The position numbers and the translations under genes are program-made. A stretch of 64,000 nucleotides of DNA, from NCBI RefSeq assembly GCF_018228765.1, contig NZ_CP073695.1, forward strand, positions 2,527,218 to 2,591,217, given 5' to 3'. Origin of the DNA: Halorubrum ruber (GTDB lineage Archaea; Halobacteriota; Halobacteria; Halobacteriales; Haloferacaceae). Of this stretch, positions 51,568 through 60,383 are shown in pieces. Position 1 is the first letter of the stretch, and every line of letters starts with the position of its first letter. The notes beneath the pieces were generated by a model, which had not been told where the DNA came from, made no database searches, and was given only the letters and a program-made list of their open reading frames with translations.

Positions 51568-52542
51568 ATGAGTGAACGACTACACACACGGGGGAGTCGC
51601 TCCCGAACGGAGACGAACGAGGAGGAATCGGAGAGCACCGACGAGACGCTCAGCTGCCCGGAGTGCGGCGGGCACGTCATCAACGACGAGGAGCACGGCG
51701 AGACGGTCTGTAGCGACTGCGGGCTCGTCGTCGAGGCGGACTCGGTCGACCGCGGGCCGGAGTGGCGCGCGTTCGACTCCCGCGAGAAGGACGAGAAGAG
51801 CCGGGTCGGCGCCCCGACCACGAACACGATGCACGACAAGGGGCTCTCGACGAACATCGACTGGCGCGACAAGGACGCGTACGGCCGGTCGCTCGGCGCG
51901 CGCCAGCGCCAGAAGATGCAGCGGCTCCGCAAGTGGAACGAGCGGTTCCGCACCCGCGACTCGAAGGAGCGCAACCTGAAGCAGGCGCTCGGCGAGATCG
52001 ACCGCATGGCCTCGGCGCAGGGCCTCCCGGACAACGTCCGCGAGACGGCCTCCGTCATCTACCGCCGCGCGCTCGACGAGGACCTGCTCCCCGGCCGCTC
52101 GATCGAGGGCGTCTCCACCTCCTGCGTGTACGCCGCCGCCCGGATGGCCGGCGTCCCGCGCAGCCTCGACGAGATTGCCGACGTCTCGCGCGTCGAGAAG
52201 GCCGAGATCGCCCGGACGTACCGCTACGTCGTCCGCGAGCTGAAGCTCGAAGTGAAGCCGGCCGACCCCGAGCAGTACGTTCCCCGGTTCGCCTCCGACC
52301 TCGAACTGAGCGAGGAGTCGGAGATGCGCGCGAAGAGCCTCCTCCGCAACGCCAAGGAGAAGGGCGTCCACTCGGGCAAGTCGCCGGTGGGCCTCGCCGC
52401 GGCCGCCGTCTACGCCGCCGCGCTGCTCACCAACGAGAAGACGACGCAGGCCGCGGTCTCGGAGGTCGCCGACATCTCCGAGGTCACCATCCGGAACCGG
52501 TACCACGAGCTGTTAGAGGCCGAGGACGGCCTCGTCGCCTGA
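51568..52542 (+). CDS. tfb: Transcription initiation factor TFB
   Basis: A 324-residue TFIIB homologue. The N-terminal zinc ribbon (C30/C33/C48/C51: CPECGGHVIND...CSDCG) recruits RNA polymerase. The B-finger region is RAFDSREKDEKSRVGAP. Two cyclin folds follow (residues ~130-320) with RSIEGVSTSCVYAAARM and SPVGLAAAAVYAAALL repeats, which bind TBP and the BRE. The ATG is ~65 nt after a GTTTTAAG box, so this mRNA has a leader, unlike many here. Haloarchaea carry several TFBs; this cannot be numbered from sequence. Confidence 0.95.
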   Translation: MSERLHTRGSRSRTETNEEESESTDETLSCPECGGHVINDEEHGETVCSDCGLVVEADSVDRGPEWRAFDSREKDEKSRVGAPTTNTMHDKGLSTNIDWRDKDAYGRSLGARQRQKMQRLRKWNERFRTRDSKERNLKQALGEIDRMASAQGLPDNVRETASVIYRRALDEDLLPGRSIEGVSTSCVYAAARMAGVPRSLDEIADVSRVEKAEIARTYRYVVRELKLEVKPADPEQYVPRFASDLELSEESEMRAKSLLRNAKEKGVHSGKSPVGLAAAAVYAAALLTNEKTTQAAVSEVADISEVTIRNRYHELLEAEDGLVA

Positions 52543-52628
52543 GCCGGCGAACTTCTCCCGAACCCGTCTCGACCTCGCGGACCGTCTTGACCCGATCAGC
52601 TAAGTCCCCGCCCACGGAAGCCTCGCGT

Positions 52629-53336
52629 ATGTTCGAGGAGTTCGTCCTGACCGCGAGCACGGCCGACCTCACGGGGGAGCCGCGCGCCCGCGAGGACGCC
52701 GACGCCGTGGAGTTCCGGATGGATCTCGCGAGCGACCCGCTCGACCAGCTGGCGGGCTACGACGGCGAGCTCCCGCTGCTCGTCACGAACCGGGCGTCGT
52801 GGGAGGGGGGCGAGGCCGAGGGGCTCGGCCGCTACGACGCGCTCTCGGACGCGATCGGTACCGACGCGGTCGCCGCCGTCGACGTCGAACTCGCCGCGCT
52901 GCGCGGGACGCGCCCGGACCCGGCCGAGGCGTCGCACGCGACCGCGCTCCGCGACGCGGCACGAGAGGCGGGGGTCGACGTGGTCGCGTCCGTCCACGAC
53001 TTCGAGTCGACGCCCGAGCCCGCCGCGCTCGTCGACCTGCTCGCCGACGCCGCGAGCGAGGGCGACGTGGGGAAGCTGGCGACGACCGCGACCGCGCCGG
53101 CGGACGCGCTCGCGATGATCGAGGCGACCCACGAGGCGACCGCCGCCGGCCACCGCGTCGCGACGATGTGTATGGGCGAGCCGGGCCGCCACACCCGCGC
53201 CGTCACCCCGGTCTACGGCTCGAAGATCGGCTACGCGCCGGTCGACCCCGCGAACGCGACCGCGCCCGGTCAGTATCCGCTCGCGACGCTCAGAGAGCTG
53301 GTCGACGGGCTGAGAGAGGGTGGAGCTGACGAGTGA
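52629..53336 (+). CDS. aroD: 3-Dehydroquinate dehydratase, type I
   Basis: A 235-residue TIM-barrel enzyme of the shikimate pathway, forming 3-dehydroshikimate. The Schiff-base lysine K149 (VGKLATTATA), H123 (SVHDFE) and E28/R30 (VEFRMD) of the active site are visible, as is PVYGSKIGYAPV near the C terminus. Length is normal. A class II repeat starts immediately after the stop codon. Confidence 0.93.
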   Translation: MFEEFVLTASTADLTGEPRAREDADAVEFRMDLASDPLDQLAGYDGELPLLVTNRASWEGGEAEGLGRYDALSDAIGTDAVAAVDVELAALRGTRPDPAEASHATALRDAAREAGVDVVASVHDFESTPEPAALVDLLADAASEGDVGKLATTATAPADALAMIEATHEATAAGHRVATMCMGEPGRHTRAVTPVYGSKIGYAPVDPANATAPGQYPLATLRELVDGLREGGADE

Positions 53337-53755
53337 TTATTTATAAGTGATTGGCCGCGACTGCTGCGACTATTTATAAGTGAATACGGTGCGGTGGCGC
53401 GTGCCTGCGAGCGGCCGGTAGGCCGCGAGCAGCACGCGCGAGGGAGTCGGGCGCGACGAGGGCGACCGAAGGGAGCCCGAAGACGCGCCCGACGAGGCTG
53501 GGGAGGCGTGAGGCGCGGTTGCGGTGCTGTGCGGGGTGGGACTCAAAGGGGCAGCCGTGAGGCGGGCGCAGGCGACGCAAGCACCGCAGGGAGCGAACGA
53601 AGTGAGCGACCGAGGAGCGCAGCGAGCGTGCGCCCGCCTCGCGGCTGGGGCTTTGGCGGTGTCCGTCGTCGATCCGCAGTCGATTATTTATAAGCGAGCG
53701 GCTGGGGCTTTGTAGGAATCCGCCACCGTGATGCCATCAACTACCACTTATAAAT
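53337..53755 (+). repeat. Class II repeat unit, copy 8, with 57-bp tail
   Basis: Core in + orientation at 53393-53656. P1 arms GCGCGTGC (53397) and GCACGCGC (53432) enclose GCGGCC-GGTA-GGCCGC. P2 is GTCGGGCGCG (53446) with CGCGCCCGAC (53484). The third stem GTGAGGCGGGCGCA / TGCGCCCGCCTCGC is nearly perfect. One 57-bp tail unit at 53657-53713 repeats GGCTGGGGCTTTGT. TATTTATAAG boxes lie on both sides. It separates aroD from the rhomboid gene. Confidence 0.75.
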
Positions 53756-53837
53756 TATTAATAGGGCCGCCATCCGTCGCAGAAGAAACCACGTATAGAG
53801 CCAAACCGCTTTACGACCGCCCCCGTAACACACGCCA

Positions 53838-54827
53838 ATGGCGACGTGCGACGTGTGTGGGGAGTACGAGAACCTCCCGTACCAGTGTAAGCGGTGCGGC
53901 CAGACGTTCTGCGCCGAACACCGACTGCCCGAGAACCACGACTGTCCGGGCCTCGCCGAGTGGGACGACCCCGGGGGCGTCTTCGACAGCGGCTTCGACG
54001 AGAGCGTTGAGGGCGGCGCGGGCGACGCCCGAACGGGCGGCGACGCGTCCGCGGGCGTCGTCGACCGCGTCAAACAGCGGGTCGACCGCGAGACCAGCAC
54101 GGGCGGCCTGATCAGTTACTTCCGAGGGAACGCGACGTACGCGATCCTCCTCGCAATCTGGGTCACGTTCCTCGCGCAGCTGGTCGTGTTCTGGGGCGTG
54201 AGCCCGGCGCTCCACGACCAGCTGTTCGTGCTCCGGGCGGACGAACTCGGTCGAGTCTGGACGTGGGTGACGTCCGTGCTCTCTCACTCGCCGGCCAGCC
54301 TCTACCACATCATCGGTAACAGCGTCGTGCTGTTCTTCTTCGGCCCGCTCGTCGAGCGCGCCGTGGGGTCGAAGCGCTTCGCCGCGTTCTTCTTCCTGTC
54401 GGGGATGATCGCGGGGCTCGGCCACATCCTGTTCGCGCTCGGCATGGGCGCCACGTCGACCGGCGTGTTGGGCGCCAGCGGCGCCGGCTTCGCGATCCTC
54501 GGCGTCCTCACCGTCTGGCGGCCGAACATGCAGGTCCTCCTCTTCTTCGTCATCCCGATGAAGATCAAGTACCTCACGTGGGGGATCGCGCTCGTCTCGG
54601 CGGTCCTCGTCGTCCAGAGCGTCCAGGCCGGCGGGGCGGGCAGCGCGGGCAACATCGCGCACCTCGCGCACCTGATCGGGTTCGCGATCGGCCTCGCGTT
54701 CGGCAAGCGCAACGAGGGGGTCGCGCGCTCCGCGGGCGGCATGGGCGGCGTCTCGATGGGCGGCGCGCGCGGCCCGCGCGGACCGGGCGGCCCCGGCGGC
54801 CCCGGCGGTCCGGGCGGGCGGCGCTAA
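53838..54827 (+). CDS. Rhomboid-family protease with N-terminal AN1-type zinc finger
   Basis: A 329-residue protein. Residues 1-40 are an AN1-like finger (CDVCGEYENLPYQCKRCGQTFCAEH). Residues ~90-300 form the six-helix rhomboid core: HIIGNSVVLFFFGPLVERAVG, the catalytic S214 in GASGAGF, and H278 in HLAHLIGFAIG. The last ~30 residues are a Gly/Pro/Arg repeat (RGPGGPGGPGG). It would cleave substrates within the membrane. The AN1 finger suggests coupling to ubiquitin-like or proteasome pathways, which is inference. Confidence 0.88.
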   Translation: MATCDVCGEYENLPYQCKRCGQTFCAEHRLPENHDCPGLAEWDDPGGVFDSGFDESVEGGAGDARTGGDASAGVVDRVKQRVDRETSTGGLISYFRGNATYAILLAIWVTFLAQLVVFWGVSPALHDQLFVLRADELGRVWTWVTSVLSHSPASLYHIIGNSVVLFFFGPLVERAVGSKRFAAFFFLSGMIAGLGHILFALGMGATSTGVLGASGAGFAILGVLTVWRPNMQVLLFFVIPMKIKYLTWGIALVSAVLVVQSVQAGGAGSAGNIAHLAHLIGFAIGLAFGKRNEGVARSAGGMGGVSMGGARGPRGPGGPGGPGGPGGRR

Positions 54828-55690
54828 TGGACCTCGCGCGGCCCGACCTCCGCCCGGATCCGTCGCTGTCGCGCGACGAGATGGAATCCCTCCAGCGCGA
54901 CATCGCGGCGGCCGCGACGTTAGACGACGACCACGGGCTCGACCCGTCCACGGTCGCGGTCGAGGAGGCGGCCTCGCTCGCTGACGGCCTCCCGCCGGCG
55001 CGCGACGGGGCCCAAGCGCGACTCGACGCGGGAGCCGGTTCGGCGGACGGACACGACCCGGACGCGCCGGTCGTCGTCGGACTCGACCAGGCGTTCCTCG
55101 TCGACCGGGAGGGCGCGCCCGACGCCGCCGTTTCGGCCGCGGTCGCGTTCCGCGACGGCGACGTGATCGAGTTCGCGAGCGCGACGACCCCGCTCTCGAT
55201 CCCCTACGTTCCCGGACTCCTCGCCTTCCGCGAGGGCGGGCCGATACTGGCCGCGCTCGACGCGCTCGACGTCGCCCCCGATCTGCTGGTCTGTGACGGC
55301 TCCGGGCGGATCCACTTCCGGGAGGCCGGACTCGCGACGCACGTCGGCGTCCTCTGTGACGCGCCGAGCGTCGGCGTCGCGAAGAGCCTCCTCTGTGGCG
55401 AACCCGACGAGCCGACCGACGGGCGTCCCGCCGGCTGGCGAACGCCGATCCGCGCCGACGACGCGGTGACGACCGCCGAGCCGGGCACCGTGATCGGCCA
55501 CGCGTTCCAGTCGCGGCAGTACCCGAACAGCGGGCGGGTGAACCCGCTGTACGTGAGCCCCGGGCACCGCGTCTCTGCCGCGACCGCGGTCGACCTCGTC
55601 GACGCGCTGTGTGCGGGCTACAAGCTCCCGGAGCCCACGCGGTTCGCGGACGCCCACGCCGACGCGGTGAAGCGGAACGCGGACCGGTGA
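54827..55690 (+). CDS. nfi: Endonuclease V
   Basis: A 287-residue deaminated-base repair enzyme that nicks one base 3' of inosine. The metal-binding Asp is in VVGLDQAF, PYVPGLLAFREG is the wedge-and-Y motif, and LLVCDGSGRIH follows, with a C-terminal helix. It is longer than the bacterial ~225 residues, with an extra ~50-residue N-terminal acidic part. Its start shares one base with the rhomboid stop (TAATG), so they are co-expressed. Confidence 0.9.
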   Translation: MDLARPDLRPDPSLSRDEMESLQRDIAAAATLDDDHGLDPSTVAVEEAASLADGLPPARDGAQARLDAGAGSADGHDPDAPVVVGLDQAFLVDREGAPDAAVSAAVAFRDGDVIEFASATTPLSIPYVPGLLAFREGGPILAALDALDVAPDLLVCDGSGRIHFREAGLATHVGVLCDAPSVGVAKSLLCGEPDEPTDGRPAGWRTPIRADDAVTTAEPGTVIGHAFQSRQYPNSGRVNPLYVSPGHRVSAATAVDLVDALCAGYKLPEPTRFADAHADAVKRNADR

Positions 55691-55862
55691 CGGAATGCGG
55701 TCCGGTGACGGAACGCGACCCGGTGAGGAACGAAGACCGGCGACTGAGGGCTGGCGATGACGCCGAGCGGTCGCGCGGGGTGGTAGCGGCGTGCCGGCAC
55801 GGACGTGCCATCAGTTGCCACAGTCATGCGGTTTTTAGACGATCGACGGTGAAGGCGATCAC

Positions 55863-56135
55863 ATGGGAGACGACGACACGGAGAGTCCGATGTCCGCCGA
55901 GGAGTTCCGGTCGCTAACGGACGGCTTAGTGCGCCAGAGCTCCGGCGGCGGTACGACGGTGTACAAGAACGCGGCCGGCGTCGGCTGTCCGAACCCCGAC
56001 TGCGACCGCGGCGTTTTCCAGACGCTGTTCGTCAGCGACCACGGCTGGCAGCAGATCGGAGCGACCCGCGACGGGATCGACCTCTGTTTAGTCAACACGG
56101 ACTCGAAGCGGCTCGTCTTCATCCACGACGACTGA
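55863..56135 (+). CDS. Small haloarchaeal protein with a CPxxxC knuckle
   Basis: A 90-residue protein: an acidic N-terminal helix (residues 1-28), VRQSSGGGTTVYKNAAG, a GCPNPDCDRGVFQTLFVS knuckle and ICLVNTDSKR-like beta strands to the end (DLCLVNTDSKRLVFIHDD). It probably binds one zinc or is structural. Function unknown. No operon partner within 170 bp upstream. Confidence 0.6.
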   Translation: MGDDDTESPMSAEEFRSLTDGLVRQSSGGGTTVYKNAAGVGCPNPDCDRGVFQTLFVSDHGWQQIGATRDGIDLCLVNTDSKRLVFIHDD

Positions 56136-56155
56136 GCGCGGTCGCCGCCGCGGGC

Positions 56156-57469
56156 TCAGTCGTCGTCGGCCGTCGAGCCGGACCCGGAGTCGGCCGCACA
56201 GCGGTTCGGCCCGAGTTCGAGTTCGATCGCCGCGGTCTCGTCGGGCGGCGCCTCGACGCCCCGGTTGGCCGCGATCACCGACTCGTAGTTCGGCGGCTTC
56301 TCCGGGAGGGTCCGCGTGATTCGCTCGACGAACGCCTCCCGGTCGAGTCCGAGGATCCCGATCCCGCGGCGCGCGTCGCCGACGGTCGTGAACACGGGCT
56401 CGCCCGGAACCACGTCCCCGGTCGTCCCGTCGTTCGCGACCGCGAAGTGGCCGGGACAGACGGCGACGCCGTCGGGTTCGGCGAGTAGCGTGCCGTGGAG
56501 CGAGTCGTAGAGCCGGCGAGCGGCGGCCGCCGCCCCGGGTTCGTCGTCGGCGTCGGCGTTCACGTCCGCGTCGGCGGTGTCGTCGGCGTCGCCCGCCGAG
56601 AACTGGAGTTCCGTCCGGCCGACGCTGTCGATGAACAGCGTGTCGCCGGTGAGCACCGCGGCGTCGCCGACCAAGTAGCTCGCGCCGTCGTCGGTGTGGC
56701 CCGGCGTCGCGAGCGCCTTCAGGTCGACCCCGCCGACGTCGAGCGTCTCGTTGCGTTCGATCGGCTCGAACTCGGCGGCCACGTCGCGGTCGGCCGCCGC
56801 GGCGGCCAGGTAGTACGGGACGCCGAGTTCGTCCGCCAGCGCCCGGCCGCCCGAGAGGTGGTCGGCGTGAACGTGCGTGTCGAGGACGGCCGCGATCGAC
56901 GCGCCGCGCTCGCCGGCCGCCTCGATCCACTCGTCGCCGTGTCTGGAGACGTCGATAGCGACGGCGACGCGGTCGGCGCCGTCGGAGTCCGAAGCGGCCG
57001 GAACGTGGTCCGCGGGTCCCCGCTCGCGCCCGCCGACGGCGAGGTACCCCAGACACCCCTTCGCGCGGCGCTGGACCTGGACGACGTCGAGCGGCGGGGC
57101 GGCGTCGGGTCGGTCGCCGAGCGGGACGGCGGTGCGGTCGTAGACGGCGGACCAGCCGCGCATGCCGTCGGCGACGACGACCACGTCGTCGTACCCCGCA
57201 GTGTCGAGTTCGGCGGCGAAGTCGTTCGAGGCCTTCCCCTTGGCGCACAGCGTGACCACGCTGTCGTCGGGCGAGAGGCCCGTCTCGCGCTCGAAGTCGT
57301 CGACGTCGAACTCGTGGAACGGCTTGTAGAAGTAGTGGACGGCGTCGGCCACGCGCCACCCCGCGAAGCTCTCTTCGGGGCGCGTGTCGACCACGGCGAA
57401 CGTGCGCTCGCCGCGCCGACGCGCGTCGATCCTGTCGCGGAACTCGTCGGCGGATATCGTTTCGACCAT
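56156..57469 (-). CDS. Rhodanese-MBL fusion (persulfide-dioxygenase-like)
   Basis: A 437-residue protein. Residues 1-110 form a rhodanese domain with the active-site loop CAKGKASN (Cys near 75). Residues ~125-415 are a metallo-beta-lactamase domain with THVHADHLSGG, HTDDGA, and a GDTLFIDSVGRTEL strand like ETHE1-type persulfide dioxygenases. Acidic insertions (DDTADADVNADADDE) sit in the second half. It likely handles sulfane sulfur, passing persulfide from one domain to the other. The order is inverted relative to common ETHE1-rhodanese fusions. Confidence 0.85.
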   Translation of the reverse strand: MVETISADEFRDRIDARRRGERTFAVVDTRPEESFAGWRVADAVHYFYKPFHEFDVDDFERETGLSPDDSVVTLCAKGKASNDFAAELDTAGYDDVVVVADGMRGWSAVYDRTAVPLGDRPDAAPPLDVVQVQRRAKGCLGYLAVGGRERGPADHVPAASDSDGADRVAVAIDVSRHGDEWIEAAGERGASIAAVLDTHVHADHLSGGRALADELGVPYYLAAAAADRDVAAEFEPIERNETLDVGGVDLKALATPGHTDDGASYLVGDAAVLTGDTLFIDSVGRTELQFSAGDADDTADADVNADADDEPGAAAAARRLYDSLHGTLLAEPDGVAVCPGHFAVANDGTTGDVVPGEPVFTTVGDARRGIGILGLDREAFVERITRTLPEKPPNYESVIAANRGVEAPPDETAAIELELGPNRCAADSGSGSTADDD

Positions 57470-57575
57470 ACTCGTGTCTCGGTCCGCGCGATCAAAAGGG
57501 CTCGGTGGGCGGGAAGTACGAGGGAATCGGCAGCGGCGAGATCAACGCTGCGTGCTGGGACTCGCCGGCGGTTTG

Positions 57576-57985
57576 TTTATAAATAAACAACGGCGCTGCG
57601 GCGAATGCCTCCGATTCCCCCAGCTGCTCGCTTATAAATAGTCGACTGCGGATCGACCGCGAACACCTCCAAAGCCTCAGCTGCTCGCTTATAAATAATC
57701 GACTACGGATCGACCGCGAACACCTCCAAAGCCCCAGCCGCGAGGACTCGATGGGCTCGCTGCGGTCCTCGTCGCTCACTACGTTCGCTCCTGCGGTCCT
57801 TGCGTCGCCCGTCTTCGTCCTCGCGGCTGCCCCTTTGAGTCCCGCCCAGCACAGCAACCACAGCCTCACACCTCCCCAGCCTCGCGGTTCGTTCGGAGCT
57901 CCCTGCGGTCGCCCCTCACTCACCGCGTCCCTCGCGCGTGCGACTCGCGGCCGCCGAGGGCGGCCGCTCGCCGGCACGCGCCACC
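57576..57985 (-). repeat. Class II repeat unit, copy 9, with 57-bp tails
   Basis: Core on the - strand at 57726-57985. P1 arms GCGCGTGC/GCACGCGC; the second stem is GCGGT/ACCGC around a longer, less regular loop; the third stem GCGAGGAC/GTCCTCGC is shorter than in other copies. The tail has one full 57-bp unit (57669-57725) and a degraded 58-bp unit (57611-57668) before a TTTATAAAT at 57576. The 5' TATA box is missing. It lies between the MBL and MinD-like genes. Confidence 0.72.
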
Positions 57986-58059
57986 GCGGGACAGTGCGGG
58001 ACGGTTCCGCCGCGACCGCGATGGGTAGCTTTTATTCGGAGCGCCCGGCGAGCGGGCGT

Positions 58060-58827
58060 ATGGTCGAGGCGTTCGCGGTCGCCAGCGGGAAGGGCGGCAC
58101 GGGGAAGACGACGAGCACGCTCGCGCTCGGGATGGCGCTCGCGGCGGACCACGACGTGACGGTCGTGGACGCCGACACCGGCATGGCGAACCTCCTCTTT
58201 CACGCCGGGCTCGACGACGCGGCGGTCACTCTCCACGACCTGCTCGTCGAGGGGACCGCGACGGACGTGAGCGAGGCGACCTACGAGCGGTTCGGGCTCT
58301 CCGTCGTCCCCTGCGGCACCTCGCTGGCCGGCTTCGAGGCCGCGGAACCGGAGCGCCTCCGCGACGTGGTGGCCGAGCTCGCGCGCGACACCGACGTGCT
58401 CCTGCTCGACTCGCCGGCCGCGCTGGGGTCGAAGTCCGCCGTGCTGCCGGTCGTGCTGGCCGACCGCGTCGTGGTCGTCGTCGAGCCGACGATCCCCGCG
58501 CTCTCGGACGGACTGAAGGTCCAAGAGTACGCGCGCTCATACGGCACGGAGACGGCGGGCGTCCTGTTCAACAAGGTCCGGGACGAGGCCGACGACGTCG
58601 CCGCGCAGGCGGAGCGCCACTTCGGCGGCCCCGTCCTCGCGAACGTCCCCGAGAGCGACGACGTCCGCGCGGCGCGCCGAGCGGGGAAGCCCCTGCTCGC
58701 GCACGCGCCGGAGAGCGAGGCCGCCGCGCGCTTCCGGCGGGCCGCCGACCGGCTCGACGTGCGCGACGGCGACGGCGACGCGGTCGCCGACCGGTTCCGC
58801 AGCGCGGTCGTCCCCGACACGCCATGA
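58060..58827 (+). CDS. MinD/ParA-family ATPase
   Basis: A 255-residue P-loop ATPase. SGKGGTGKTTST is the deviant Walker A, VDADTGMANLL the A' Asp, and DVLLLDSPAALG the Walker B. The C terminus lacks an obvious amphipathic membrane helix. The start ATG follows a TTTTATTC box by ~28 nt. It overlaps the next gene by 4 nt (ATGA), suggesting that the neighbour is a partner protein. Cargo or membrane role unknown; haloarchaea have several MinD paralogues. Confidence 0.82.
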   Translation: MVEAFAVASGKGGTGKTTSTLALGMALAADHDVTVVDADTGMANLLFHAGLDDAAVTLHDLLVEGTATDVSEATYERFGLSVVPCGTSLAGFEAAEPERLRDVVAELARDTDVLLLDSPAALGSKSAVLPVVLADRVVVVVEPTIPALSDGLKVQEYARSYGTETAGVLFNKVRDEADDVAAQAERHFGGPVLANVPESDDVRAARRAGKPLLAHAPESEAAARFRRAADRLDVRDGDGDAVADRFRSAVVPDTP

Positions 58828-59558
58828 GCGGGAACCCGGAGAACGACGGCTCGGACGGCGACCGCTCGGACGGCGACAGCCCCGGCGGCGACGGCTCGGA
58901 GCCGGCCACCCTCACCATCCCGCGGGGGACGCTCCTGCGCTCGCGGGTGGTCTCCGACGTGGGGACGACGCTGTCGCGCGCGCTCGACCGTGAGCTCACC
59001 GGCTACGCGACGCTCGTTCCCCAAGAGACGCTGCTGCTGTCCGGCGAGGCCCGCGGCGTGATCACCTTCGACGACGGCGTGCCCGTGCTGGCGTACAACA
59101 CCGTGACGGACAGCGGCGGTCCGGACGCGCTCGCGGAGCTGGCGGTACCCGGTCCCTACCGCGTCGAGCTGTACGCCGTCGACGCGACCGGGCTGGCCGC
59201 GGCCCACGAGGAGGAGGCGCTGCGGGTCGCGCCCGACGCGGCCGCGACCGAGCTGGCCGACGACGCCGCCCTCGCCGAGCGGACCCGCGACGCGGCGCCC
59301 GACGAGCGGCTTCAGGCGGCCGACGACGAGGACGACGCCGTCGCTGCCTTCCTCGCGGACGAGGAGCGGATCGACGCGATCCGCGAGCAGGCGCGGTCCG
59401 AGGCGCGCGACCGCGCCGCCGAGTGGGGGCTCGACGACGCCCTCGACGATCCGGAGGAAATGGCGGAAAGCGACGGGCTCGACGATCCGGGTGGGATGGA
59501 AGAGAGCGACGCCGGGGGCGTGATCGAGCGCGACGCCGGGGGCTCCGTCGACGGCTGA
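58824..59558 (+). CDS. Partner of the MinD-like ATPase, unknown function
   Basis: A 244-residue acidic protein. Residues 1-30 are Asp/Gly/Ser-rich. Residues ~30-130 are a beta-rich domain (LTGYATLVPQETLLLSGEARGVITFDDGVPVLAY...PGPYRVELYAVD). The C half is an acidic helical region (DAALAERTRD, DDAVAAFLADEERIDAIREQ). It is translationally coupled to the MinD-like gene by ATGA overlap. No known domain is recognised. Confidence 0.6.
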   Translation: MSGNPENDGSDGDRSDGDSPGGDGSEPATLTIPRGTLLRSRVVSDVGTTLSRALDRELTGYATLVPQETLLLSGEARGVITFDDGVPVLAYNTVTDSGGPDALAELAVPGPYRVELYAVDATGLAAAHEEEALRVAPDAAATELADDAALAERTRDAAPDERLQAADDEDDAVAAFLADEERIDAIREQARSEARDRAAEWGLDDALDDPEEMAESDGLDDPGGMEESDAGGVIERDAGGSVDG

Positions 59559-59682
59559 CCGACCGAACGATTATCTCGACGCGGCCCCTCCAATCGGTAT
59601 CACGGTCCTCCGTCTGCTGCGGCTGACGACGCCCGCCGACTTCGCGGCCTGGTACGCCGCCGGCCGCGCGTACACGGTCGAG

Positions 59683-60324
59683 GTGGCCGAGGGGATGGGC
59701 TTTTCCGGCGTCGACGCGCTCGACGACGAGCGGACCGTCCGCCGGCTCCGAACGTCCCCCGACGAGCTGACGCCCGCTGAGGCGCGCTCGGTCGCGGCGA
59801 CGCTGCTCGCGGACGGCGCGTTCTCGGAGCCGTACTGCGAGTGGCTGCCGACGTGGTACGAGCTCGCGCTGATCGCGCCGGTCAGATACGGCGACTGGCG
59901 GCTGCGACGGGTCGCCGGCGCGGTCGCCGAGCGCGCGTCCGTGACCGCGACCGCGCCGCGGTTCTCGCGCCCGACCGACGTCCGGATCGACGGCGCCCCG
60001 GCGCTGTCGCGGGTCTCCGGCTTCCGCGAGCGGTTCCTCCTCGCGGACTCGCTGCTCCACTTAGAGTGGTTCGACCACGTCGCCGCCGCCGACGGGATCG
60101 AGGTGCCCGACGACCTCGTCGCGCGGACCCGCGAGGAGTCGCTGTCCTACTACGGCGGGGAGCGCGACCGCCTCTCGCCCGACGTCCGGCGGTTCCAGCG
60201 GCACCTGTTCGCCGACGACCGCTGGGTTCGCCGGGTCGACGAGGCGTACGGCCTCGACAGCGCCCTGTTCGGGCTCTGGGAGCGACTGCTCCGAGACGAG
60301 CGGCGGCGGCTCGGCGGCGACTGA
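59683..60324 (+). CDS. Conserved haloarchaeal protein of unknown function, 5' end uncertain
   Basis: At least 213 residues, mainly helical, with repeated Arg-rich helices and motifs EWLPTWYELALIAPVRYGDWRLRR and LHLEWFDHVAAADG. The open frame continues upstream to about 59599 with coding-like composition (TVLRLLRLTTPADFAAWYAAGR), but the codon there is ATC; the only upstream in-frame starts are a GTG at 59671 and this ATG. The natural N terminus is therefore likely longer than annotated. Function not recognised. Confidence 0.55.
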   Translation: MAEGMGFSGVDALDDERTVRRLRTSPDELTPAEARSVAATLLADGAFSEPYCEWLPTWYELALIAPVRYGDWRLRRVAGAVAERASVTATAPRFSRPTDVRIDGAPALSRVSGFRERFLLADSLLHLEWFDHVAAADGIEVPDDLVARTREESLSYYGGERDRLSPDVRRFQRHLFADDRWVRRVDEAYGLDSALFGLWERLLRDERRRLGGD

Positions 60325-60383
60325 TCGGGGACGGCGGTCGACCGACTCGCGGTTCGAGCCGACGGCGTTGAACTGTTACAGCT

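Noticed and set aside
57611-57725. 57-bp tandem tails as a CRISPR array
   Set aside because: Whole units are repeated with gradual divergence; there are no unique spacers of constant length between exact repeats and no cas genes.
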